Shown: positions 50,396 to 59,345 of the stretch, piece by piece | How positions within the stretch are numbered: position 1 is the stretch's first letter | Layout: each line of letters opens with the position of its first letter | Assembly: GCA_947387575.1 (NCBI GenBank) | Contig: CANDOC010000001.1 | Location: 496,001-560,000, forward strand | Length of the DNA: 64,000 nucleotides | From: Spongorhabdus nitratireducens | GTDB lineage: Bacteria; Pseudomonadota; Gammaproteobacteria; Pseudomonadales; Endozoicomonadaceae | Reading direction: 5' to 3' | Position numbers and translations under genes: made by a program | Notes under the pieces: generated by a model | Seen by the model: the letters and a program-made list of their open reading frames with translations, nothing else | Database searches by the model: none | Told to the model about the DNA's origin: nothing

Positions 50396-51394
50396 TCAGG
50401 CAAGGCAGTCTTGTCTGGAAACATCAATAGTTGCAATATTGGCGCCCCATTTGCCGGAGTAACTGTATTTGACTTTGACATTCAGGTTGCGGAACTCGAC
50501 CATGCCTTCACTGTTACAAAAATTATCCACCAGCTGTGGTTTCATATTGGCGATAAACAGGGCTTTATCAATCTCCTCAGCGGGGTGATTCACAACGGTG
50601 TACAGATAGGTCATGGTGCCTTCCATGCCGATAGCAGAATACAGCTCGGTATCATCGTCTATCATCAGCGGCAGTCGGCGATTGAGATTTTCGGCAGTCT
50701 CTTTAAGCACCTGCTCCAGCTGGGGTGGCACAATTTCGGCCGGATTGATTTCGGCCCGGGTGATCTCTGCCGGTATACGGGTTTTGGGAGTATCAGTCAC
50801 CAGAAGCAGTGTCAGTACCAGCACTGTGGCTACGCTGACTGAGCCCAGCAATGGCAGCTCTTTTCTGTGCCTTTCCCGGGTGAAGGTATTTTTAACCCGC
50901 CGGGAGTGAATCATATACGGAATCCAGATGGCTGCACTCACCACGGACCGGATCAGCTCACCCTGGGAAACTTCCTCAAAATGATATTGTTGCGGCAATA
51001 CCAGGGTACTGATAATGGCATCAACCACAATGATCAGGATGGATGCGATGAGGATCGTAATATAAACCCTCGGGAACAGTGCTTTCCTGCCAAGGTACAG
51101 ATAGGCAAGGTACAGTGATGCCAAAATTATCAAGCTGTTGGCTATTATCTCGCCCAGCAGCAGTTGACCAATAAAGCTATTGTAACCGGCAGAACCCGGG
51201 ATCGTCAGATAGCTCCATGCACCTTCAATATATAACGGGGAAAAACCCTCCCAGGCGGTACCCAGCATCCGCAACGGACCAAGAATTACTCCGATACCAA
51301 CCAGTATCAGCCAGCCACCCAGCCCTTTCGGTTCAGGCTTGGCACTGTCCTGGGGTTTTGTACTATCCCCGGGGTTTGCACTATCCATTGTCAT
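50396..51394 (-). CDS. DUF2569-family membrane protein
   Basis: About 332 residues. A Pro/Lys-rich N-terminus is followed by the DUF2569 opening GLGGWLILVGIGVILGPLRM and three more helices (IGQLLLGEIIANSLIILAS, VYITILIASILIIVVDAIIS, ELIRSVVSAAIWIPYMIHSR), then a fifth segment (LLGSVSVATVLVLTLLL) and a soluble C-terminal domain (about residues 215-332) with a periplasmic-like fold. The start is uncertain: the ATG at 51394, one at 51388, or the GTG at 51403. Function unknown. Confidence 0.8.
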   Translation of the reverse strand: MTMDSANPGDSTKPQDSAKPEPKGLGGWLILVGIGVILGPLRMLGTAWEGFSPLYIEGAWSYLTIPGSAGYNSFIGQLLLGEIIANSLIILASLYLAYLYLGRKALFPRVYITILIASILIIVVDAIISTLVLPQQYHFEEVSQGELIRSVVSAAIWIPYMIHSRRVKNTFTRERHRKELPLLGSVSVATVLVLTLLLVTDTPKTRIPAEITRAEINPAEIVPPQLEQVLKETAENLNRRLPLMIDDDTELYSAIGMEGTMTYLYTVVNHPAEEIDKALFIANMKPQLVDNFCNSEGMVEFRNLNVKVKYSYSGKWGANIATIDVSRQDCLA

Positions 51395-51476
51395 AACGAC
51401 CACTTCTACTTCTGAAACTTCTGCACGATATTACTATCCGAGCAGCACTCCCCCAAGCTTTGTGAGTATCTGGCAG

Positions 51477-52451
51477 TCAGGGCAATAACCACTTGCCCAG
51501 ATTGCTGACCTGCTTCTGCAGGGCGCCCATGGGTACAATAATAAAGTCAGCAAAGATCAGTGATACCGGTTTGTCGTGCCGTTTCAGTTCGGTATTCAGG
51601 GCCTGCAGATTGTCCACGCTCAGATCCAGCTGAGCTTCATTCGGCTGATAGTTAGTGCCAATGGGGTAATGCTGGCCGGGTATCGTCGTCATTTCGATAT
51701 GACTTCCCAGTACCGCAGTCACCTTATGCCGGCTGGCAAAGTCAGCCAGCCGCGTAATGCTGGTCTTATAAGCCTTCCAGTCCTTGATATAGATATAACC
51801 GGGATACAGCGTATCACCGGTCAGCAGCCATTGATTCGCGTGATCGTACAGGGTGATGGCCTGCTCCTGATGACCCGGAGTGGCTATCAGTGTGATCCGG
51901 CGATTCCCCAAATCAATTTCACGGTTGGTTTCAGGCCAGTTTCCGGCACCAGGCAAGGCGGCCAGAGCCAACTCTGACGGGGCAATAACTGTAACGCCCG
52001 GCTGACCGGCAAAGTAACTGTCGCCCCGGGTATGATCCCGGTGGCCATGAGAGTGAATAACCAGTATCTCTTTTCCCGCCAGCTGTTTTTCACTAACCAG
52101 ATTACGAATCTCCTGATACAGGGAAAAGCCGGGAAGATCATTCAGGTCACCGGTATCCAGCACCAGTATTTTGCGGGTACCGGTCAGCACATAGATAAAA
52201 GGCGCTTCAGCTGTCAGGCATTTGTTCTGGCGCAGAATAAAGCTGCGGTCATCATACTGCCAGCGGTCTATCACCGGATCCGGGTTAAGGTCACAGTCAG
52301 GTGAACCATGAATCCAGCTTTTGTCCGCAACAACTGACTTGTAAGATTTACCGGATATGGCGTTGTTGCCGGTAGCTGTGACATTAATGACTGGCGATGT
52401 CGTACAGGCGGATAAAACCGCTGCCAGACAGAAAATAACAAATAATCTCAT
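51477..52451 (-). CDS. MBL-fold hydrolase lipoprotein
   Basis: A 324-residue protein with a lipoprotein signal (FVIFCLAAVLSAC). The metal site HSHGHRDHTRG and the later ATPGHQEQAI, LTGDTLYPG and VLGSHIEM motifs identify a complete metallo-beta-lactamase fold with binuclear Zn ligands. It is larger than most MBL hydrolases because of a C-terminal extension. Periplasmic, membrane-anchored. Substrate is not clear; broad MBL hydrolases include phosphodiesterases and beta-lactamase-like enzymes, so no resistance role should be assumed. Confidence 0.88.
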   Translation of the reverse strand: MRLFVIFCLAAVLSACTTSPVINVTATGNNAISGKSYKSVVADKSWIHGSPDCDLNPDPVIDRWQYDDRSFILRQNKCLTAEAPFIYVLTGTRKILVLDTGDLNDLPGFSLYQEIRNLVSEKQLAGKEILVIHSHGHRDHTRGDSYFAGQPGVTVIAPSELALAALPGAGNWPETNREIDLGNRRITLIATPGHQEQAITLYDHANQWLLTGDTLYPGYIYIKDWKAYKTSITRLADFASRHKVTAVLGSHIEMTTIPGQHYPIGTNYQPNEAQLDLSVDNLQALNTELKRHDKPVSLIFADFIIVPMGALQKQVSNLGKWLLP

Positions 52452-52500
52452 AACGCCTTGTTATTGTTGTTATTGACGGCTGTTACCGGCTTCCCCGGAT

Positions 52501-53115
52501 TCAGGCCTGTAACGGCTTGCGTCCGGTCAGCAAAAATACTGGATAGTCACCTGTTGGCTTGTGTACCACGCTGGCTGAACTGACTTCAATATCTGTAAAA
52601 CCGGCAATCCGGGCAATACCCTTGATGGCCTCGCGTTCAAAACCGGTGTGATAGACACCGGTTTCCTCGATATGGAATGAACCGTCTTCTGTATCCAGAT
52701 CAGCAATAGCGATAAAGCCGCCCGGCTTGATCAGGGTGAAAAGCCGGTCAAAAATAGCCCGGGTGTTTTCCACATGATGAAATGTCATGGACGACATTAC
52801 ACCGTCAAACTCGCCATCAATACCGGTTTCAACCAGATTGACCGGTTCAATCTCAAGCTCGCACGGTAGTTGCTCTCTTTTAGCTTCCAGCTGGGCATTC
52901 ATTGACTCTGAAATATCCACCGCCGTTATTTTGCTCACCAGTGGCGCAATATGCTCTAGCAATAAGCCGGTACCGGAACCAAAATCAACAATATGCATCT
53001 GCGGGTTAAAGTTGACCTTTTCCTTGATGGCTGTGGCAATATTATTAACGTTATCAACCCGCCTTTTAACCTGATCGTAACTGCCTGCCTTGTGGGCAAA
53101 GAGATCGGCACTCAT
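52501..53115 (-). CDS. Class I SAM-dependent methyltransferase
   Basis: About 204 residues from MSADLFAHKAGSYDQVKRRV; the ATG at 53178 would add 21 residues before this well-conserved start. IVDFGSGTGLLLEHI is motif I, ITAVDISESMNAQL motif II, DGVMSSMTFHHVENTRAIFD motif IV, LIKPGGFIAIADLDTEDGSF motif V. It resembles UbiE/MenG-like or arsenite-type methyltransferases without the extra Cys residues. Substrate unknown. Confidence 0.9.
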   Translation of the reverse strand: MSADLFAHKAGSYDQVKRRVDNVNNIATAIKEKVNFNPQMHIVDFGSGTGLLLEHIAPLVSKITAVDISESMNAQLEAKREQLPCELEIEPVNLVETGIDGEFDGVMSSMTFHHVENTRAIFDRLFTLIKPGGFIAIADLDTEDGSFHIEETGVYHTGFEREAIKGIARIAGFTDIEVSSASVVHKPTGDYPVFLLTGRKPLQA

Positions 53116-53218
53116 GCAAGACTCCTTCGGTTGTCTATACGAAAGTAACAGGGTCTGTAATCGGCTATAAACTGCCACTGTTCATTTTCTTTGACAAGCT
53201 ATTAGAACTGATGCGGGA

Positions 53219-53592
53219 TTATCCAAAGAGCCATTCATGTATTAATCGGCCGGGCATAAAAGCAAAACTGCCGGCAATCAGAATGCCACCACAATAAAGT
53301 CCGATCATCGTGTTGCGATGGGTGCGAATATCACCTCTTTGTGCCGCAAACCATGCTGCCGGCACAGAATACAATGTCAGTAAACTGAACAGGTGGATAT
53401 AACCAAAATGTTGGAACAGTGCCGGTCCCACCCGAGCCGGCATTAACAGGGTAACAACTGCGGTCACGAGCATCAGTAACAGATAAAATTTTCCTGCGAC
53501 CTTATGACCTGCCGTGCCTTTACGGTAGACCAGCAACCAGCTGCCGGTATTATCGTCCCCAGATGCAGATAGGTCAGGGTTATGTAATCCAC
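53219..53592 (-). pseudogene. DUF2306-type membrane protein with a frameshift near the 5' end
   Basis: The open frame 53219-53599 (starting TTG) has a DUF2306-like body: SWLLVYRKGTAGHKVAG, FYLLLMLVTAVVTLLMPA, YIHLFSLLTLYSVPAAW, GDIRTHRNTMIGLYCGGI, ending FMPGRLIHEWLFG. Its first 20 residues (LHNPDLSASGDDNTG) do not fit the family. In another frame the upstream bases, from a GTG at 53592, read VDYITLTYLHLGTIIPA, which is the expected first helix of DUF2306 proteins. The two parts join near 53545 in GGCAGCTGG, a likely short deletion. Probably non-functional. Confidence 0.6.
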
Positions 53593-53669
53593 AATACAAC
53601 AGCTCTTTTTAGCGACAATTGCCCTATCCTTTTGACCCGACAAAAACCAGACAGTGAATGACTGGATGG

Positions 53670-54137
53670 TTATTGGGCTAGCTTGAGCTCGAGCAGTGGA
53701 TCATCATCATAGTTCGATCCGATCTTTTCAAACCCCAATACGCCATAGAACCTGGCAGCCCTTTCAGAGTCTGGATGATGTGCGACACGAAGATGATGGT
53801 AGCCTTGTTGCTGCAACTGTGCCGCGATCATTCGTAAAACCTGTTTGCCATACCCCCTGTTTTGCTGCGCAGGCAGAATGACGATTTGGTACAGCTCGGC
53901 AATACTTTCCCCTTCCCTGTGGAGCAGATACTCGTCGCTATAGCACTGGCCAAAACAGACAAAGCCAATCGAATCAGGTCCGGCTTTGATCAGATAGCAC
54001 TCGATATCTTCATGAGCAAAGGCATGACCAATCCAGTGCGCGTTGTAGTGCAGCTGTTGCAGTTCCGGTGGTGCGGGCTTGATGCTAATGGCATCGATGG
54101 CATTGGATGCGGTGACAGGTATCAGTCTTATTTCCAT
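53670..54137 (-). CDS. GNAT-family N-acetyltransferase
   Basis: A 155-residue GNAT: LYQIVILPAQQNRGYGKQVL is motif A with Q-N-R-G-Y-G, and RVAHHPDSERAARFYGVLGF the C-terminal block. N-terminal sequence MEIRLIPVTASNAIDAISIK matches the family opening. Its stop lies 77 bp beyond the frameshifted DUF2306 gene; the two are on the same strand. Substrate unknown. Confidence 0.87.
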   Translation of the reverse strand: MEIRLIPVTASNAIDAISIKPAPPELQQLHYNAHWIGHAFAHEDIECYLIKAGPDSIGFVCFGQCYSDEYLLHREGESIAELYQIVILPAQQNRGYGKQVLRMIAAQLQQQGYHHLRVAHHPDSERAARFYGVLGFEKIGSNYDDDPLLELKLAQ

Positions 54138-54153
54138 TAATTTTACTTCTTAT

Positions 54154-54290
54154 TTTGTTATTTTTGGCGGCCTGCCTATTTACCCCGCACGAATGTGGTA
54201 ACAACCTCGTGCGCTTCTCTCAGGTTGGCCAATAAAGCCTGACAGCTCTGAGTTTACAGTCTGCCTGCAGTGCCTTTCGGTAATAATCCG
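54154..54290. repeat. Degenerate copy of the 3' end of the L7/L12-like gene (repeat A)
   Basis: Bases 54154-54290 align with 56398-56552 (repeat B). The best block, GGCGGCC..TATTTACCCCGC followed by ACGAATGT-G/A-GTAACAA and CGTGCGCTTCTCTCAGG, differs at only about five positions in 44. After that, copy A has lost about 16 bp and diverges. It corresponds to the last codons, stop codon and 3' flank of the gene at 56421. It lies on the other side of the large exported-protein gene, in the same orientation as copy B. Confidence 0.8.
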
Positions 54291-54398
54291 GTTAAAGGAT
54301 ATGTAAAAATCCGACCCTATACAAAGCTATCCATCACCTATACTGCACTCTGTACGAAATATGCACTATAGAATGCTAAATATTCAAAGGGTGTTGTC

Positions 54399-56324
54399 AT
54401 GCTTGTATCACCCGCCGCTGGTCATCAGCCGCTGATATCCAAGCTTCGTCATAAGGCACTGTCACCATATCGGATTGTTGCAGTGTGGTTCAGTATATTC
54501 GCAAGTTTGTGTGCAGACACAGCTTACGCAGGCAAGAACCGGCTATGCATCGGTCAGGGTGGGGAAAATGTCACTCTCTCCTTTCTGTGGGATGATTTTT
54601 TTGAGCATAACAAGGATGTTAGGGAACTTGATTTTATTCGTGACAATCCGGAGCGTCGCCGAACTATCCTCCCCAATCTTCAGATTGAATATGGGACGAA
54701 ACCTCGCCGCAGAAAGGCATATACAGTGACCAGGCTGCCAAGAGGCGTCAAATACGAAAAGGCTGAGAGCGGACATAAGTTTCACATGACAGACTGGCTC
54801 TTTCTGCGCAACACCGACCTGAGAGTACGTATCTCTGTTTTACATGGCCCCGGCCAAACATCCCAGTATAGCGATTGGTACTATCCCCCTCTGGAGCAGA
54901 ACCCGTTTATTACGTCGGATACAACGCAGGTCGCTCCTTACAACGAAGAAAATCTTCCGGCAATATCAACGCATCCCTTGACCCAGGAGTATGTTGATAT
55001 GCTGACCGAACGTCCGGGTGATCCCGTTCATTCGCCGATGTACTTTGGTTGTGAAACCTATGATGTCGGTATGCTGTTGGACGCCACTACCGGATTCCTG
55101 CCTCTACAGGATCAACTGGATTCTCCCGAGTTTGAGGGAAAACATGTGCTGGTTTTGTTAAGCGAAGCGCTGGGAGCGATCAGTATTTACAACCGGATCT
55201 GGATCAATGGCTCAGCAAAGTCGGTTACTCTGGCAGGTATTGGCTCACTGTTTGGCAATGAAACCGATACCAGTGAGTCCGGCTCGACTGTTGAGCTGCT
55301 GCAGCCATTAATTGAGAACGAACTGACAGTGGAGGACGATGGCAGTACAGAGCTGTATCAGCTCGCCCCAGATACCGAACTTGAACCGGGCAGTGGAAGT
55401 AGTGGCAGTATAGGCCCGGACATTTCAGGAAGCGGAGCAACCGGTGACAGCGGAAGCGATGGCATTCCGGATATCACTTTTTTTGATGAGTCGCTGGATA
55501 CCCGGGGGCTGACAACCGTGACTGTCAAAGGCAGTGGCTGGCGGGGAGGTGCGGTTATTGAATGTCGCGGGGGGGCAACACTCAAGCTTCTCAATATGAA
55601 TTTCAGGGAGGAGCTGGGAGAATCTGGTCTGCCTCGTGCATTTATCAGGTGCTACGGCAGTAAAGGGGTTGTGCTTAATTCGGTTTTTGATTCAAGAGGA
55701 AAGTTTGACCATGTCAGAGGTGACACCCGATCCGTCATTTATTACCGGAACGTGTTCAAATGTGACGCGACCTCTACCCTCGCAAGGACAACATGCCTTG
55801 TCGTGCATCCCCGCGTCATTTGCAATCCGGCCCTGGGGTCATCTTGCCAATATCGCCTGGATGGAAAACAGCAGACTCTGACATGCGAAGGCATGGACAC
55901 GAGCACAAGTATTACCCCATCCAGGGTGCTTGCGAACGTGAGTTCCATTCTGGCCGCTCCCCTGTCAATGGCCAGTATGCTGCTGCCTTCGCCTTCTGGC
56001 ACCATGAATACGGTAATGAACAGTATGCTGCCGTCGACACCTTCCACTTCAAGTGCAATGAATATGACGATGGAAGACGTGTTGCTGCCTACGCCTTCTG
56101 GCGCAATGAATTCGACCATGGACGAGGTTGTAGGAGAGGGTTCTGTACTGCCACTGGTTTTAGGATTTTTCGCAATGACAGGCTGGGCGACAGTTATTAC
56201 GGGTGTTGAGCTTCGTAATATTTACAATGGTGAACAGACTTACACCATGATGTTCTTGAAGGCTTGTTCAAAAATTCCCGGAAGACTGTCTTCCAGAAAG
56301 GTGAAGGCCGGTAGTGATCCCTGA
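54399..56324 (+). CDS. Large exported Ser/Thr-rich protein, unknown function
   Basis: A 641-residue protein starting MLVSPAAGHQPLISKL with an unusually long n-region; a signal peptide ends SLCADTAYA-G (about residue 45). An AAGGG lies upstream of the ATG. Residues about 46-290 form a domain with several aromatic-rich strands; 325-365 are a Gly/Ser/Asp-rich linker. A right-handed parallel beta-helix is suggested at 370-470 (TTVTVKGSGWRGGAVIECRG, LKLLNMNF, IRCYGSKGVVLNSVF). This is followed by a low-complexity Ser/Thr/Met/Pro repeat (LLPSPSGTMNTVMNSMLPST) and a single C-terminal transmembrane helix. It is flanked by direct repeats of the neighbouring small gene. No known family; a surface or effector protein is plausible. 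Confidence 0.7.
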   Translation: MLVSPAAGHQPLISKLRHKALSPYRIVAVWFSIFASLCADTAYAGKNRLCIGQGGENVTLSFLWDDFFEHNKDVRELDFIRDNPERRRTILPNLQIEYGTKPRRRKAYTVTRLPRGVKYEKAESGHKFHMTDWLFLRNTDLRVRISVLHGPGQTSQYSDWYYPPLEQNPFITSDTTQVAPYNEENLPAISTHPLTQEYVDMLTERPGDPVHSPMYFGCETYDVGMLLDATTGFLPLQDQLDSPEFEGKHVLVLLSEALGAISIYNRIWINGSAKSVTLAGIGSLFGNETDTSESGSTVELLQPLIENELTVEDDGSTELYQLAPDTELEPGSGSSGSIGPDISGSGATGDSGSDGIPDITFFDESLDTRGLTTVTVKGSGWRGGAVIECRGGATLKLLNMNFREELGESGLPRAFIRCYGSKGVVLNSVFDSRGKFDHVRGDTRSVIYYRNVFKCDATSTLARTTCLVVHPRVICNPALGSSCQYRLDGKQQTLTCEGMDTSTSITPSRVLANVSSILAAPLSMASMLLPSPSGTMNTVMNSMLPSTPSTSSAMNMTMEDVLLPTPSGAMNSTMDEVVGEGSVLPLVLGFFAMTGWATVITGVELRNIYNGEQTYTMMFLKACSKIPGRLSSRKVKAGSDP

Positions 56325-56397
56325 TGCCTAAGGCGGGGTGAAATCGGTCCTGATGTAGGTGGCTTGTCTGGAGGAAGATCAGACAAGCCTGCTATAG

Positions 56398-56552
56398 AGT
56401 TTGTTATTTTTGCTGGCGGCCTATTTACCCCGCACGAATGTAGTAACAATTTCGTGCGCTTCTCTCAGGCTGGCTCCCGTATGTTGGCGATATAGCCTGA
56501 TAGCCCTGATTTTTCGACCGGCCTGCAGTGCCTGCTCGACCTCTTCCGGTAT
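56398..56552. repeat. Repeat B, the intact copy overlapping the L7/L12-like gene
   Basis: This copy covers the 3' half of the gene at 56421-56702 and its downstream flank. Together with the degraded copy at 54154-54290 it brackets the large exported-protein gene as a pair of direct repeats about 2.2 kb apart. Confidence 0.8.
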
Positions 56553-56702
56553 AACTGTCTCTTCATGATGGTCCAGGCCATGCCGTTGAAGTAACAGGTT
56601 CAGCTTTGATTCAGTCCGTTGTAACTTTCGCCGAACATTGGTGAGTTCAATCAAGGTAATAGGTAACAGGGCAAACAAGGCCAAGGTTATTGTTTCTTCC
56701 AT
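56421..56702 (-). CDS. Small membrane protein with L7/L12 C-terminal-like domain
   Basis: A 93-residue protein. N-terminal membrane segment MEETITLALFALLPITLIEL, a basic linker, and a C-terminal LxxGRKIRAIRLYRQHTGAS-LREAHEIV block that matches the L7/L12 C-terminal fold (KI-x-AI-x-x-x-R-x-x-TG-x-x-LxEA). Such small proteins are frequent and uncharacterised. Leader carries AAAATAACAACAATC. The 3' end is repeated at 54154-54290, in degraded form. Confidence 0.7.
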   Translation of the reverse strand: MEETITLALFALLPITLIELTNVRRKLQRTESKLNLLLQRHGLDHHEETVIPEEVEQALQAGRKIRAIRLYRQHTGASLREAHEIVTTFVRGK

Positions 56703-56845
56703 ACCTGTAGATCTCTGGCAACAATGATTGTTGTTATTTTCAGACAGCCAAAGGCTTCACTGTTACTGCATACGGTCGCAAGACCCTAGTCTTTTATAAT
56801 CTGAAACATCAGGCAGTGAAGCAAGCGACGAAATTATCCGTAGAT

Positions 56846-57709
56846 TTATGGCAACGCCAATATCAGATCAGCATCGGCTCTGGTATCCTGCTCCGGAGTT
56901 TTCATCTCTCTTGCGGCAATATCCAGATTGTCTGTATCACCTAGCAGGCCACTACCCAGCGCGATAAATTCCTTCACCACAGGATCCTGTGGCCGATCAA
57001 ATACCTGTTCCGTAGCTCCAAATTCGACCAGACGGGATCCGTTCTCTCCCGGTAAAATAAAACCGACCCATTTCGCCAGTCGTCTGGCCAACACTACATC
57101 GTGAGTGACCAGTACGACCAATCGCAGCCTGGCGGTATTTCTGATGACCTGCTCCAGCAATTGCACCTTGAAGGGATCGAGCCCGGTGGACGGCTCATCC
57201 ATTAATAACACCGACGGATTGAGTGCTATAGCCCGGGCAATGGCCACCCGCTGGGCCTGACCACCGGAAAGCTCGGAAGCAGCTTTGTCCAGCGTTGGTA
57301 ACTCACTGGTCACATCCACCTCGGCCAGAGCGGCTAGGGCTTTGGTGCGAATCTCTTCAGCTGAAAGTCTGGTCGTGTGCTTCAAGGCAAATTCCACATT
57401 TGCCAATACACTGCCATGCAACATACGCGGTCGCTGTGGAATATAGCCAATCTGCCGTGCCAGCTGATGACGCCCCAGCGAGCTGGCAAATACACTTTTG
57501 CCGTTCAGTAAAATATCGCCCGAACGCTGCCAGTGAGTATCATCGCTTTCGATCATTCGCTGGGTGGCACGCAACAGTGTGCTTTTTCCGGTGCCGGACG
57601 GGCCGAGCAAGGCAAATACTCCTGGCCCGTCGATTTCGAAATTGATCTGGTCAAGAATGGCTACATTATCTGACTTCAGGCTCAGATTCTGATATTCAAG
57701 CTGAATCAA
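56846..57709 (-). CDS. pstB: Phosphate ABC transporter ATP-binding protein
   Basis: A 287-residue ABC ATPase: Walker A GPSGTGKSTLLR, Q-loop IGYIPQRPRMLHGSV, signature LSGGQAQRVAIARAIA, Walker B VLLMDEPSTGLDP and H-loop VVLVTHD. It follows pstA with a 4-bp overlap and ends the pst operon. Sequence drift from classical PstB (which has GPSGCGKST and NRMND) is noticeable, and the C-terminal 30 residues are an extra tail; phosphate specificity is inferred from the operon. No phoU follows. Confidence 0.88.
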   Translation of the reverse strand: MIQLEYQNLSLKSDNVAILDQINFEIDGPGVFALLGPSGTGKSTLLRATQRMIESDDTHWQRSGDILLNGKSVFASSLGRHQLARQIGYIPQRPRMLHGSVLANVEFALKHTTRLSAEEIRTKALAALAEVDVTSELPTLDKAASELSGGQAQRVAIARAIALNPSVLLMDEPSTGLDPFKVQLLEQVIRNTARLRLVVLVTHDVVLARRLAKWVGFILPGENGSRLVEFGATEQVFDRPQDPVVKEFIALGSGLLGDTDNLDIAAREMKTPEQDTRADADLILALP

Positions 57710-58512
57710 TGGGCGAACCTCCCTTTACCATTGGCTGCCGTTATCATCCACTGAATGGCCAGCATAATGACAAACAACACAGCTGCCGCCGTATAGGCTG
57801 CGGTTTGCCCGCCGGGGATAACAGTTAACAAATGAAACACAAACACTGCGAGCGTTGCGCCGGAGTCGTACAGCGATGTTGGCAAGGTTGTCGCTACGCC
57901 GGCAGTAAACAGTAATGCCGCAGCATCACCACACCCTCGTCCGGTAGCCAGCACTGCTGTAGCAATCAACGAGGGGCGTGCAGCCGGCAGCACCTGATTC
58001 CAGAGTGTGGACCAGCGCGTCAGCCCCAATGCCACACATTGCTTGCGCAGGGCCGGATCGGTTGCCTGCAGCCCGACAATAAAACCAGTCACCAGAATTG
58101 GTGCCAGCAGGCAGGCCAGGGTAATGATGCCGCTCAGAATGGAAAAGCCCAGATTGAAGTAACCAACAAACAGCACTCCGCCAAACAGCCCCCAGACAAT
58201 CCTCGGCGCCCCGACACCAATGTCCAGAATGATATGCATCAGTCTCCAGAAACGGGTATCACGCTGAAACTCGGTATAGATGATGGCGGCAGGCAAACTG
58301 AACAGCACTGCCAGGACCACAGCCAGAGTCACAATCAGTGCAGTTGAAACCAGAATGGTGGCAATGCCGCCGCTACGCCCCATATCGGCAGGTGCTTCAA
58401 ACAGATAGCCAAAATGAAAACCGGAGGCACCTCGCACCGCCATATCCACCCCCATCCAGACGACCAGCCCGATCAGCAGCCAGACAGATATTTGACCGAT
58501 GGTTTTTATCAT
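57706..58512 (-). CDS. pstA: Phosphate ABC transporter permease PstA
   Basis: About 268 residues with six helices. The ATG at 58512 (MIKTIGQISVWLLIGLVVWM) overlaps pstC by 4 bp, the normal coupled arrangement; the upstream ATG at 58542 is inside pstC. The permease loop is ALRKQCVALGLTRWSTLWNQ, followed by VLPAARPSLIATAVLATGRG-like sequence and DAAALLFTAG. It pairs with PstC to form the membrane channel. Confidence 0.9.
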   Translation of the reverse strand: MIKTIGQISVWLLIGLVVWMGVDMAVRGASGFHFGYLFEAPADMGRSGGIATILVSTALIVTLAVVLAVLFSLPAAIIYTEFQRDTRFWRLMHIILDIGVGAPRIVWGLFGGVLFVGYFNLGFSILSGIITLACLLAPILVTGFIVGLQATDPALRKQCVALGLTRWSTLWNQVLPAARPSLIATAVLATGRGCGDAAALLFTAGVATTLPTSLYDSGATLAVFVFHLLTVIPGGQTAAYTAAAVLFVIMLAIQWMITAANGKGRFAH

Positions 58513-59345
58513 GTCCTTTTCCTGATGAGTTTGGGTCTGCAAAACAGGCTGACCAGGGTAATCAGTAACATAATCAGCAGTGCCAGAATATGGAGTGCTC
58601 CCCGGTGGGCGCCGGTTGCTACATCAAGCTCACCAATCAGCGTGGTGGTCAGGGTTGCTATCGGGCCGAACAGTTCCGGCCACTGGGCAATATTGCCGGC
58701 AACCAGATAGATAGCGACGGCTTCCCCCAATGCCCGACTTGCAGCCAGCACCAGCGCACGAATAACACCCTGTCGTGCATGTTGCAGAATAACCAGTGCC
58801 CGTATCCGGTCACTGCAACCGAGCGCACGAACATTTTCGTCAAGATTGGCCGGCACCTGCTTCAGGGCGGAAATACACAACAGGGTAAAGGTCGGTACAA
58901 TCATCAAAGCAGCAGTAATTGCTGCGGAGCTCAGACTGTTTCCAAACAATGGCACGACCCAGGTCATGGCCCACAGGCCAATAACCACCGAAGGCAATGA
59001 GCCCAGCGTGCCCAGCGCGGTATTTGCCACCTGCAGCATTTTGGGGCGGGCATACAGTGTCAGATACAGTGATGTGCTCAACCCGATCAACAAGGTCAAC
59101 ACTAGCGCCATCAAGGTAACAGTTACTGTGCCCGTCAAAAGCAGCAGCACACCGTAACTGTCACCGGATGGCTGCCATTGGACAGCAAACAGCTCAGCGA
59201 CGGGTATCTGCAACAGTGCAGAGATACTGCATACCACCAGATACATCCCGAGCAGTACTACCATCAAGGGCGGCACCGCCGCCAGACTGGCGAGCATTGC
59301 CCAGCGCTGCTTCTCTCTAAAGCAAGTGTTAAGGCAGCGGAACAT
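58509..59345 (-). CDS. pstC: Phosphate ABC transporter permease PstC
   Basis: About 278 residues. The start MFRCLNTCFREKQRWAM at 59345 overlaps the end of pstS by 17 bp; ATG 59381 would extend further into pstS. Six hydrophobic helices and the ABC permease loop NVRALGCSDRIRALVILQHA, followed by RALGEAVAIYLVAGN (E-A-A motif), are clear. It should import phosphate together with PstA. Confidence 0.9.
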   Translation of the reverse strand: MFRCLNTCFREKQRWAMLASLAAVPPLMVVLLGMYLVVCSISALLQIPVAELFAVQWQPSGDSYGVLLLLTGTVTVTLMALVLTLLIGLSTSLYLTLYARPKMLQVANTALGTLGSLPSVVIGLWAMTWVVPLFGNSLSSAAITAALMIVPTFTLLCISALKQVPANLDENVRALGCSDRIRALVILQHARQGVIRALVLAASRALGEAVAIYLVAGNIAQWPELFGPIATLTTTLIGELDVATGAHRGALHILALLIMLLITLVSLFCRPKLIRKRT

